A stretch of 12,659 nt of DNA from an uncultured Eubacteriales bacterium (GTDB lineage: Bacteria > Bacillota > Clostridia > Oscillospirales > Ruminococcaceae). The notes under the pieces were generated by a model. The model ran no database searches. It was not told where the DNA came from and worked only from the letters and a program-made list of their open reading frames with translations. How positions within the stretch are numbered: the first letter of the stretch is position 1; each line of letters starts with the position of its first letter. A program made the position numbers and the translations under genes. The stretch is taken from NCBI GenBank assembly GCA_900318545.1, contig ONLC01000123.1, positions 1 to 12,659 on the forward strand, given 5' to 3'. Positions 1 through 6,144 of this stretch are shown in pieces.

Positions 1-588
1 CTCAAAGGCCAGCTTATGCCGTACATCTGGGCACAGGCTATCAAGACTCACGAGGTGGGCGTTCCTGTAATGAGAGCTATGGTAATTGACTATGCTGATG
101 ACCCAACCTGCCTGACTCTTGACAGACAGTATATGTTCGGTGACAACATTCTTGTTGCTCCGATCCTCAATGATGAGAGCATGGCTGAATACTATCTCCC
201 TGAAGGCAGATGGACTGACATCATCACAGGAAAGGTCCTCGAGGGAAACAAGTGGTACAGACACAAGTGCTCTTACCTTGAAATTCCTGCTCTTGCAAAG
301 CCTAACAGCATTATCGCTTACGGCAAGTTCGCAGGAGATATTGAGTATGATTATCTTGACGGTGCTAACTTCAAGATCTATGAGCTTGAGGACGGCAAAA
401 CTGCATCAGCTAAGGTTTATGATACCGAGGCTCAGCAGGTATTCGAGCTGACCGCAACAAGACACGGCAATAAGATCGAATGCGAGTACACCGACACTAA
501 GGCAAGCTTCTCTATCGAGGTTTCAAACACCGATAAGAAGGTAGAGATCTCACCTAACTTCGGCGGAAAGGTAATTATCGAGCTTTAA
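1..588 (+). CDS. GH31 family glycosidase, alpha-xylosidase (YicI-like), C-terminal part
   Basis: This is the 3' end of a gene that begins before the window; the reading frame is open from base 1 and leaves 195 residues. The stretch MPYIWAQAIKTHEVGVPVMR, followed by DDPTCLTLDRQYMFGDNILVAPI and YLPEGRWTDI, closely resembles the end of the catalytic barrel and the proximal beta-sandwich domain of E. coli YicI-type GH31 alpha-xylosidases. The last 90 or so residues would be the distal beta domain. The catalytic nucleophile and acid/base aspartates of GH31 lie further upstream, so they cannot be checked here. The family releases alpha-xylosyl or alpha-glucosyl units; with no signal peptide visible, location is unknown. 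An alpha-xylosidase acting on xyloglucan oligosaccharides is the best guess, but alpha-glucosidase activity cannot be excluded. A strong terminator follows 14 bases after the stop. Confidence 0.9.
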   Translation, partial: LKGQLMPYIWAQAIKTHEVGVPVMRAMVIDYADDPTCLTLDRQYMFGDNILVAPILNDESMAEYYLPEGRWTDIITGKVLEGNKWYRHKCSYLEIPALAKPNSIIAYGKFAGDIEYDYLDGANFKIYELEDGKTASAKVYDTEAQQVFELTATRHGNKIECEYTDTKASFSIEVSNTDKKVEISPNFGGKVIIEL

Positions 589-602
589 TATCCGATACGC
601 TA

Positions 603-630
603 AGCGGAGTCCGAACGGGCTCCGCTTTTT
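603..630 (+). terminator. Rho-independent terminator of the GH31 gene
   Basis: A hairpin with a 9-bp stem (GCGGAGTCC / GGGCTCCGC, one T-G wobble) and a GAAC tetraloop is followed directly by five T residues. It sits just after the GH31 stop codon and before the sufC promoter, so it separates the two transcription units. Confidence 0.9.
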
Positions 631-662
631 GTGTTGAAAGTATTAATATTTGGTGTTACAGG

Positions 663-691
663 TTGACAGTTTAATACTAAAATGGTATAAT
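663..691 (+). promoter_or_regulatory. Sigma-A promoter of the sufCB operon
   Basis: The -35 box TTGACA (663-668) and the -10 box TATAAT (686-691) both match the consensus exactly and are 17 bp apart. Transcription should start near 698, giving a short leader before the GGAGG ribosome site at 716-720 and the ATG at 727. A perfect promoter for a housekeeping Fe-S system suggests strong expression unless repressed. Confidence 0.93.
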
Positions 692-715
692 ATATCTTAT
701 GACGTTATATCATAC
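685..715 (+). promoter_or_regulatory. Inverted repeat over the -10 box and leader of sufC
   Basis: GTATAATATA (685-694) and TATATCATAC (706-715) are inverted copies with 9 of 10 positions matching, separated by 11 bases. The left arm contains the -10 box and the right arm ends next to the ribosome site. It could be a repressor operator, for example for an Fe-S-sensing Rrf2-type regulator, although it does not resemble a site I recognise. It is AT-rich, so chance is possible. Confidence 0.45.
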
Positions 716-726
716 GGAGGTATAAA

Positions 727-1476
727 ATGCTTGAACTTAAAAACATAAAGTTCGGTGCGGAAAGCGACGGTAAAGCTGTCGAGATAATCAAGGATATAAG
801 CCTTACCGCAGCGGACAATAAATTCATTGTTATTACGGGTCCAAACGGCGGAGGAAAGTCTACCCTTGCGAAGCTTATCGCAGGTATTGAGAAGCCTGTC
901 AGCGGTCAGATAATCCTTGACGGTGAGGACATCACCGAAAAGAGCATTACAGAGCGTGCTCAGATGGGTATAGGCTTTGCTTTTCAGCAGCCTGTTAAAT
1001 TCAAGGGGATAACTGTTTATGACCTTCTGAGGATAGCTTCGGGGAAGAGCCTGTCGGTGTCTGATGCCTGTCAGTATCTGTCCGAGGTCGGACTTTGTGC
1101 CAAAGACTATATCAAGCGTGAGGTGAACGCTTCGCTTTCGGGCGGTGAGCTCAAAAGGATAGAGATCGCAACTGTGCTTGCAAGGAATGTAAAGCTTGCT
1201 GTTTTCGATGAGCCCGAAGCAGGTATAGACCTCTGGAGCTTCCAGAATCTCACAAGGATATTCGAGAATATGAGAAAGAGCGAGCTGGGAATGACTGTCA
1301 TCGTTATCTCACATCAGGAGAGGATACTGAGCATCGCCGATGAGATAATCGTGCTGGCTGACGGTGTGGTTTCTAAACACGGAACTAAAGACGAGATACT
1401 CCCCTCGCTTATAGGCAGTGAGTATGCTCAGAATGCTTGTCCTAAGATTGAAGAAGGAGGTGCTGTAAATGGCTAA
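727..1476 (+). CDS. sufC: SufC-type ATPase of Fe-S cluster assembly
   Basis: This is a 249-residue soluble ABC-type ATPase. Walker A is GPNGGGKST at residues 38-46, the Q-loop glutamine is at 87-88, the LSGGE signature is at 137-141, Walker B ends in the FDEP motif at 160-163, and the H-loop histidine is H196. The QQPVKFKG stretch and the EAGIDLWSF segment after Walker B are typical of SufC rather than of transport ATPases, and no membrane permease is encoded nearby. SufC energises the SufB scaffold in the cytoplasm for Fe-S cluster assembly. The ATG at 727 follows GGAGG with 6 bases of spacing. The gene overlaps sufB by 8 bases, with the sufB ribosome site inside its 3' end, so the two are translationally coupled. 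The length is usual for the family. Confidence 0.93.
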   Translation: MLELKNIKFGAESDGKAVEIIKDISLTAADNKFIVITGPNGGGKSTLAKLIAGIEKPVSGQIILDGEDITEKSITERAQMGIGFAFQQPVKFKGITVYDLLRIASGKSLSVSDACQYLSEVGLCAKDYIKREVNASLSGGELKRIEIATVLARNVKLAVFDEPEAGIDLWSFQNLTRIFENMRKSELGMTVIVISHQERILSIADEIIVLADGVVSKHGTKDEILPSLIGSEYAQNACPKIEEGGAVNG

Positions 1477-2395
1477 GCTTGATGCTGTTCAGATGCAGCT
1501 TCTCAAAGAGGTCGCTGATCTTCACGATGTGCCAGAGGGTGCTTATAATTTCAGAGCCAACGGCAAGTCGGTCGATAGAAACACTACTGCTAATATCGAC
1601 ATTCAGACCAAGACCGATGTAAGCGGAATTGATATACGAATCAAAGACGGCACCAAGAAAGAGAGCGTTCACATACCTGTAGTTCTCAGCGAAAGCGGTC
1701 TTAAAGAGACAGTTTATAATGACTTTTATATCGGCGAGGACTGCGACGTGCTGATCGTTGCAGGCTGTGGAATTGATAACTGCGGAACTCAGGATTCGGA
1801 GCATGACGGCATACACCGCTTCTTTATAGGAAAGAACTCTAAGGTGCGCTATGTTGAAAAGCATTACGGCTCGGGCGACGGAAAGGGCAAGCGTATTCTT
1901 GACCCTAAAACCGAGGTGTATATGGAAGAGGGCAGCACCATGGAAATGGAAATGGTGCAGATAAAGGGTGTTGACTCTACTAACAGAACTACTATTGCTG
2001 AGCTTAAAGAAAATGCTAAGCTTGTAGTTCACGAGAGACTTATGACCCACGGAGAGCAGCAGGCTCTGAGTGCTTACAAGGTATCGCTTGACGGTGACGG
2101 TTCAAGTGCTGATGTGGTTTCAAGGTCGGTAGCAAGGGATAAGAGCTTTCAGAAGCTTGACCTTTGCGTTCTCGGAAACGCTGCCTGCTCGGGACATACC
2201 GAGTGCGACTCTATTATAATGGACAGCGGACGTATACTTGCTGTGCCTGCGCTTGAAGCCAACAGCGTTGAAGCTGCCCTCGTGCATGAGGCAGCGATAG
2301 GCAAGATCGCAGGTGAACAGCTTACTAAGCTTATGACACTCGGGCTTACCGAGGCTGAGGCTGAGGAGCAGATAATAAACGGATTCTTAAAGTAA
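1469..2395 (+). CDS. sufB: SufB/SufD family Fe-S scaffold protein (SMS-type SufB)
   Basis: This 308-residue protein is the partner of SufC. The C-terminal third carries the SufB/SufD core: HTECDS around C246, then VHEAAIGKI with H273 and E274, then EQLTKLMTLGLTEAEA and a closing GFLK. C246 and H273/E274 line up by motif with E. coli SufB C405 and H433/E434, the residues implicated in cluster assembly, so this looks like a SufB-type scaffold and not an inactive SufD. It is much shorter than E. coli SufB (about 495 residues) and lacks its long N-terminal region. The start follows AGGAGG at 1455-1460. A two-gene sufCB unit without sufS, sufU, sufE or sufD matches the minimal SMS systems described in archaea and anaerobic bacteria. 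Databases often label such proteins SufD; the motifs argue otherwise. Confidence 0.88.
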   Translation: MAKLDAVQMQLLKEVADLHDVPEGAYNFRANGKSVDRNTTANIDIQTKTDVSGIDIRIKDGTKKESVHIPVVLSESGLKETVYNDFYIGEDCDVLIVAGCGIDNCGTQDSEHDGIHRFFIGKNSKVRYVEKHYGSGDGKGKRILDPKTEVYMEEGSTMEMEMVQIKGVDSTNRTTIAELKENAKLVVHERLMTHGEQQALSAYKVSLDGDGSSADVVSRSVARDKSFQKLDLCVLGNAACSGHTECDSIIMDSGRILAVPALEANSVEAALVHEAAIGKIAGEQLTKLMTLGLTEAEAEEQIINGFLK

Positions 2396-2396
2396 A

Positions 2397-3080
2397 ATGA
2401 GTACTTCCCTCGCAGCTGCGGGGGAAGAATACTATCGGGAGGTGCAGGCTGTGCTGTATGAATACCCACCAAAGCTGACTCGTCAGGCAAGGCAGCAAAA
2501 GGCTCTGCACGACCTTGAGGAGCACAGGAAAATGCGCCGCACTATGTATAAAAACCTTATTCTGGGCGCAGTTATCACCGTGATAGGTATTATCGCTCCG
2601 AATGTTATAGTGAAGATTATCCTGATACTTCTCGGGCTTGCAAATATTGCCGTAGGAGGGCTGCTCTACTGGTATTTTGCTTACTACAGAGCCGCCGATG
2701 TGTACACCCGCATTTATGAGGATCACATCGAGCACTCACAGAGAAAGGGGCTCTCGGGCGATTATCTGGAGGTCAGCATTTTCTATGACGAGGTTAGGAA
2801 ATCGTGGCAAACAAACTCGGGGCTTATGGTTTTTGAGCTCTCCGAGGTGACGAGGTCTGAGTTTACTCTGAGGCACAAAAACGGAAGCACCGAGAAGCTC
2901 TCTCCGCCTGACAAATGCGAGCTCAGCTTTCAGGACACTGGTGCTAAGCTTTATCTGATAGAAAAGCTCTGGGAGCAGATAAAGTACCCTCACAAGGAGT
3001 ACAACGTAATTGACGACGATGATGACTACTACTCCAAGGAGGACATGGAATGGGACAAGCTGCACAAACACGGACTCTGA
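2397..3080 (+). CDS. Unrecognised two-helix membrane protein in the sufCB operon
   Basis: I do not recognise this family. The 227 residues show a basic, charged N-terminal region (KLTRQARQQK...HRKMRRTMYKN), two hydrophobic helices at about 54-68 and 70-96 separated by a Pro-Asn turn, and a cytoplasm-like soluble domain of about 130 residues ending in a very acidic stretch (five Asp in a row near residue 206). The hairpin of two helices with both ends probably inside resembles small bacterial proteins with a PH-like or YcxB-type domain, but I cannot assign it. The ATG at 2397 lies one base after the sufB stop yet has no clear ribosome site. An in-frame GTG at 2451, preceded by GGGAGG (2437-2442), is a credible alternative start that would give 209 residues and keep both helices. 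It shares the sufCB promoter and terminator. Confidence 0.8.
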   Translation: MSTSLAAAGEEYYREVQAVLYEYPPKLTRQARQQKALHDLEEHRKMRRTMYKNLILGAVITVIGIIAPNVIVKIILILLGLANIAVGGLLYWYFAYYRAADVYTRIYEDHIEHSQRKGLSGDYLEVSIFYDEVRKSWQTNSGLMVFELSEVTRSEFTLRHKNGSTEKLSPPDKCELSFQDTGAKLYLIEKLWEQIKYPHKEYNVIDDDDDYYSKEDMEWDKLHKHGL

Positions 3081-3095
3081 ATTTAAGTAATAGTT

Positions 3096-3120
3096 AAGGC
3101 TCCGAAATTCGGAGCCTTTT
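3096..3120 (+). terminator. Rho-independent terminator of the sufCB operon
   Basis: A stem of about 11 bp (AAGGCTCCGAA / TTCGGAGCCTT) with a very small loop is followed by TTTTACTTTTC. It ends the + strand operon 15 bases after its last stop codon. The stem is symmetrical, but the T-run is poor on the - strand, so termination of the convergent ybaK transcript here is less certain. Confidence 0.85.
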
Positions 3121-3195
3121 ACTTTTCTTTTTTTCTGTCAGAGCATCAAATGATAAGTCTGCAAAGCGGACACCATACCTATTCCCTGTTTCTTT

Positions 3196-3681
3196 TTACC
3201 TATTACCTAATATTACGTTTGCGGTTTTTGCCGAGGTCACTCGGATAAGCTCCTGAGGTGATATGATTATCTGCTCGCCCAGTCTGCCGCCGCTGATGAT
3301 GATCTCATCAAAGTCAAGACAGCTCTCGTGGATAACTGTCGGATAACGCTTTTTCATGCCTATCGGTGTACAGCCGCCTCTGATGTAGCCTGTCACGGCA
3401 TTTATCTCCTTGACAGGGAGCATAGAAACGCTCTTCTCCCCTACCGCTGCCGCCGCCGCTTTAAGGTCAAGCTCCTTATCCACAGGCAGAACAAAAACGA
3501 AATATCCACCGTTCTTACCCTTAGTCACAAGGGTTTTGAAGGATTGCTCATAGGGCTGACCAAGTCGGTCTGCTATGTGACAGCCGTCTATAAACTCACC
3601 GCAGTCATAGGTGTTTATCCTGTATGCTGCCTTCTCACGGTCAAGAATGCGCATAGCGTTTGTTTTTAGCTCCTTACCCAT
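3196..3681 (-). CDS. ybaK: YbaK/EbsC-type Cys-tRNA(Pro) deacylase
   Basis: This 161-residue protein is a single YbaK/ProX-like aminoacyl-tRNA editing domain, the full length of the family. The conserved lysine in SFKTLVTKG (K49), the GYIRGGCTPIG motif at 98-108 and the closing GGRLGEQIIISPQEL stretch are all present. Members hydrolyse Cys wrongly attached to tRNA(Pro) by prolyl-tRNA synthetase, as free-standing cytoplasmic enzymes. The start ATG overlaps the stop codon of the upstream cytidylate-kinase-like gene (TAATG on the - strand), and I see no independent promoter, so it should be translated by coupling. The pairing of a tRNA editing enzyme with a kinase-like protein has no obvious functional reason. 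No clear terminator follows on the - strand before the convergent operon. Confidence 0.92.
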   Translation of the reverse strand: MGKELKTNAMRILDREKAAYRINTYDCGEFIDGCHIADRLGQPYEQSFKTLVTKGKNGGYFVFVLPVDKELDLKAAAAAVGEKSVSMLPVKEINAVTGYIRGGCTPIGMKKRYPTVIHESCLDFDEIIISGGRLGEQIIISPQELIRVTSAKTANVILGNR

Positions 3682-4268
3682 TACTCAGACGCCCTTACTG
3701 CTCTTGCGATGATCTCTGCACACATATCATAGCCCAGTGCTCCGCTGTTGAGCATAATATCGTAGGTGAGCTGTGCACCCCACTTTTTCGTGGTGTTGGC
3801 GTTATAGTAATCAGCTCTCTTCTTGTCATAGCGTTTGAGGACACCCTCAACATCATCGTATCTGATCTTATGCTCATGCATTGCGACTGACTGCCTTTTC
3901 TCATAATCAGCGTCAATAAAAACATCAAGTGTTCTTACCTTGTTTTTGAGGATAAAGTTCGCACATCTGCCGACTATAACACAGCTTCCTTCATTCTCAA
4001 CGATATCGAGTATCACCGAGGTCTCAGCAGCGAAGATCCTCCGGGGATAATCCTTCGCAAGCAGACCTATCGGAGCCTTTAATGGACTTATCAGGGCTTC
4101 CTCATACTTTCTGATGTCCTCAAGCTTTATTCCGCTGACCTCTGCTGCCATTTCGACTATCTGCCTGTCAAAGCACTTAACACCGAGCTTTTCAGCTGCA
4201 AGCTTTCCTATTGCCGAGCCCCCTGCACTATAAGTCCTGTCTATTGTTACTACTTTGATTTTTGCCAT
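3681..4268 (-). CDS. Cytidylate-kinase-like family protein, copy 1
   Basis: This 195-residue protein resembles the 'cytidylate kinase-like' family common in Clostridia. It opens with a beta strand and a degenerate nucleotide loop (RTYSAGGSAIGK, residues 11-22) where true CMP kinases have a GxxGxGK pattern, then has CVIVGRCANFIL (96-107) and KRADYYNANTTKKWG (150-164). The Walker lysine position is occupied by Gly, so kinase activity cannot be assumed. The start chosen is the ATG at 4268, which has GGAGG 7 bases upstream; a longer frame beginning 18 codons earlier would start within the promoter. It is a paralogue of the protein at 8911-9540, with the hydrogenase operon between them. It has its own strong promoter and is coupled to ybaK downstream. 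True function unknown. Confidence 0.85.
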   Translation of the reverse strand: MAKIKVVTIDRTYSAGGSAIGKLAAEKLGVKCFDRQIVEMAAEVSGIKLEDIRKYEEALISPLKAPIGLLAKDYPRRIFAAETSVILDIVENEGSCVIVGRCANFILKNKVRTLDVFIDADYEKRQSVAMHEHKIRYDDVEGVLKRYDKKRADYYNANTTKKWGAQLTYDIMLNSGALGYDMCAEIIARAVRASE

Positions 4269-4294
4269 ACGATCTCCTCCTTGCTGATATAATT

Positions 4295-4311
4295 CTATAC
4301 ATTTAGTATAG
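4295..4311 (-). promoter_or_regulatory. Inverted repeat over the -10 box of the kinase-like gene, copy 1
   Basis: CTATAC and GTATAG are perfect inverted 6-bp arms separated by 5 bases. The arm at 4306-4311 overlaps most of the -10 box and the rest covers the expected transcription start. This placement suits a repressor operator, but the arms are short and AT-rich. Confidence 0.4.
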
Positions 4312-4333
4312 CCTATCTGCACAGTTTTGTCAA
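4305..4333 (-). promoter_or_regulatory. Sigma-A promoter of kinase-like copy 1 and ybaK
   Basis: Read on the - strand, the -35 box is a perfect TTGACA (4328-4333) and the -10 box is TATACT (4305-4310), 17 bp apart. The -35 box begins right after the T-run of the hydA terminator, so the two transcription units are packed end to end. Confidence 0.88.
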
Positions 4334-4334
4334 G

Positions 4335-4366
4335 AAAAAAAAGACCGCCCCGATCTGGAGCGGTCT
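4335..4366 (-). terminator. Rho-independent terminator of the hydCBA operon
   Basis: On the - strand a 10-bp stem (AGACCGCTCC / GGGGCGGTCT, one T-G wobble) with a 5-base loop runs straight into a stretch of eight T. It lies 18 bases after the hydA stop codon. Confidence 0.92.
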
Positions 4367-4384
4367 GAGTTTTATGTTCTTATA

Positions 4385-6127
4385 TTACTTGCCACGCTTA
4401 ACGTAGGTAGTATGGAGAAGCTCATGAGCCTTATGGCTGCCCGGCTTCTCAAAGAACTCATCATAGAGCATTGTCATTACAGGGCTCTCATGCGATCTTC
4501 TGAGCTCGATAGAGGAGTCGAAGTCATAAAGTGCCTTTGCTCTGATGCCCTGGAGGTCAACAAAGTTTCTTACACTCGAAGGCTGGAGAGGCTGTCCGCC
4601 GCCGTTGATGCAGCCGCCGGGACAAGCCATGACCTCTACGAAGTCATAATGCTTCTCGCCGGAGATAATGCTGTCAACTACCTTTCTTGCATTTGCAAGA
4701 CCCGAAGCTACACAGACCTTGACATTAACTCCGCCGACAGTATAGTCAGCCTCCTTGATGCCCTTAGTGCCTCTTACCTCGGTAAATTCAAGTGCCTTGC
4801 ACTCACCGTCGAGCTTAACGGCTGCTGTTCTGAGAGCTGCCTCCATAACACCGCCTGTTGCACCGAAGATAGCGCCTGCGCCCGATGCTGTCTCGAACGG
4901 ATCGTCGAACTCACCGTCAGGAAGCGCATTGAAATTGATGCCTGCTCTCTTAATCATTCTGCCGAGCTCTCTTGTTGTGAGTGCAACATCTACATCGTCA
5001 AAGTCCTGAGATCTCTGCTCTTCTCTTGTTACCTCAAACTTCTTAGCGGTACATGGGATAACGCTGACAACGAACAGGTTCTTAGGATCGATATTGTTCT
5101 TCTGGCAGTAGTAGCTCTTGAGAACTGCGCCGAACATCTGCTGAGGTGACTTGCACGAAGACAGATGGTCTACGAAATCAGGATAGTAATGCTCACAGAA
5201 CTTAACCCAACCGGGGCAGCATGATGTGAACATAGGCATTGTGCCCTTGTTCTGGATTCTCTCAATAAGCTCGTTAGCCTCCTCAACGATAGTGAGGTCA
5301 GCAGTTACGTCCATGTTGAAGCACTCTACATCGCCGAGGCCCTTGATAGCAGAAACCATCTTGCCCTCAACATTAGTGCCGATAGGATTGCCGAACTCCT
5401 CGCCGAGAGTAGCTCTGATAGAAGGCGCTGTAAAGAATACAACCTTCTTCTCGGGATCTGCGATAGCGTCCCAAACCTTATCCTCGCTGCTCTTTTCCTG
5501 CAGTGCGCCTGTAGGACAAGCTACGATACACTGACCGCAGCCAACGCAGGGCGACTCACCGAGAGGTGCATCGAATGCACAGCCGATATGGGTCTTGAAG
5601 CCTCTCTGGATAGGTCCGATAACGGAGATGCTCTGCATATTCTTACAAGCAGCAACGCATCTCATGCAGTTTACGCACTTGTTGTTATCTCTTACGATAT
5701 AAGCCGAGGAAGCATCTATAGGCTTATCCATCTCCTCAGGCTGGAACTTGTCCTCATCTGCACCGTAGTCACGGGCAAGCTGCTGAAGCTCGCAGTTTGT
5801 GCTTCTTACACATGAGAGACATTTCTTATTGTGGTTCGAGAGAAGAAGCTCAATAGTAGTCTTTCTCGACTTTCTTACCTTAGGTGTATTGGTCTGTACC
5901 TCCATACCCTCTGCAACAGGATATACACAGGCAGCCACAAGGCCTCTTGCACCTGTAGCCTCAACTACACAGATACGGCAAGCACCGATGCAGTTGATCT
6001 CCTTCAGATAGCAGAGCGTAGGAATGTCAACGTTCGCAGCTCTTGCAGCTTCAAGGATAGTAGAGCCTGCAGGAACAGTAACAGGTATGCCGTTTATTTT
6101 AAGATTAACAGTCTGAACATTTTCCAT
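4385..6127 (-). CDS. hydA: [FeFe] hydrogenase catalytic subunit HydA (bifurcating type)
   Basis: This 580-residue protein carries the full iron-sulfur relay and H-cluster domain of HydA. In order: an N-terminal 2Fe-2S domain (C39, C50, C53, C67), the His-Cys3 site (H99, C103, C106, C112), two 4Fe-4S sites (C151/C154/C157/C161 and C194/C197/C200/C204), then the H-cluster motifs L1 TSCCPGW (301-307), L2 IPCTAKKFE (357-365) and L3 MACPGGCINGGGQP (500-513). L2 normally starts with Met; here it is Ile357. The proton-path cysteine C303 is kept. It ends like clostridial CpI, without the extra C-terminal Fe-S domain of Thermotoga HydA. With HydB and HydC it should form the cytoplasmic NAD- and ferredoxin-linked bifurcating complex that makes or takes up H2. 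It is the last gene of hydCBA, 17 bases after hydB, with GGAGG before the ATG. The HydEFG maturases are not in the window. Confidence 0.96.
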   Translation of the reverse strand: MENVQTVNLKINGIPVTVPAGSTILEAARAANVDIPTLCYLKEINCIGACRICVVEATGARGLVAACVYPVAEGMEVQTNTPKVRKSRKTTIELLLSNHNKKCLSCVRSTNCELQQLARDYGADEDKFQPEEMDKPIDASSAYIVRDNNKCVNCMRCVAACKNMQSISVIGPIQRGFKTHIGCAFDAPLGESPCVGCGQCIVACPTGALQEKSSEDKVWDAIADPEKKVVFFTAPSIRATLGEEFGNPIGTNVEGKMVSAIKGLGDVECFNMDVTADLTIVEEANELIERIQNKGTMPMFTSCCPGWVKFCEHYYPDFVDHLSSCKSPQQMFGAVLKSYYCQKNNIDPKNLFVVSVIPCTAKKFEVTREEQRSQDFDDVDVALTTRELGRMIKRAGINFNALPDGEFDDPFETASGAGAIFGATGGVMEAALRTAAVKLDGECKALEFTEVRGTKGIKEADYTVGGVNVKVCVASGLANARKVVDSIISGEKHYDFVEVMACPGGCINGGGQPLQPSSVRNFVDLQGIRAKALYDFDSSIELRRSHESPVMTMLYDEFFEKPGSHKAHELLHTTYVKRGK

Positions 6128-6144
6128 AAATGTGCCCTCCTTCC

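Noticed and set aside
727..1476. sufC as the ATPase of a membrane transporter
   Set aside because: No permease nearby, SufC-specific segments present, and the next gene is a SufB-type scaffold.
1442..2050. 202-codon - strand frame opposite sufB
   Set aside because: Lies entirely against a gene with clear family motifs and has no translation signals.
3159..3173. Small stem (GTCTGC/GCGGAC) between the convergent operons
   Set aside because: Six base pairs with one wobble and no T-run; too weak to call a terminator for ybaK.
4269..4322. 18-codon N-terminal extension of kinase-like copy 1
   Set aside because: It would begin upstream of the predicted transcription start, within the promoter, while the ATG at 4268 has a strong ribosome site.
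4412..5149. Long + strand frame opposite hydA
   Set aside because: It is antisense to a gene with intact H-cluster motifs, has no ribosome site or recognisable domain, and its composition reflects the opposite strand.
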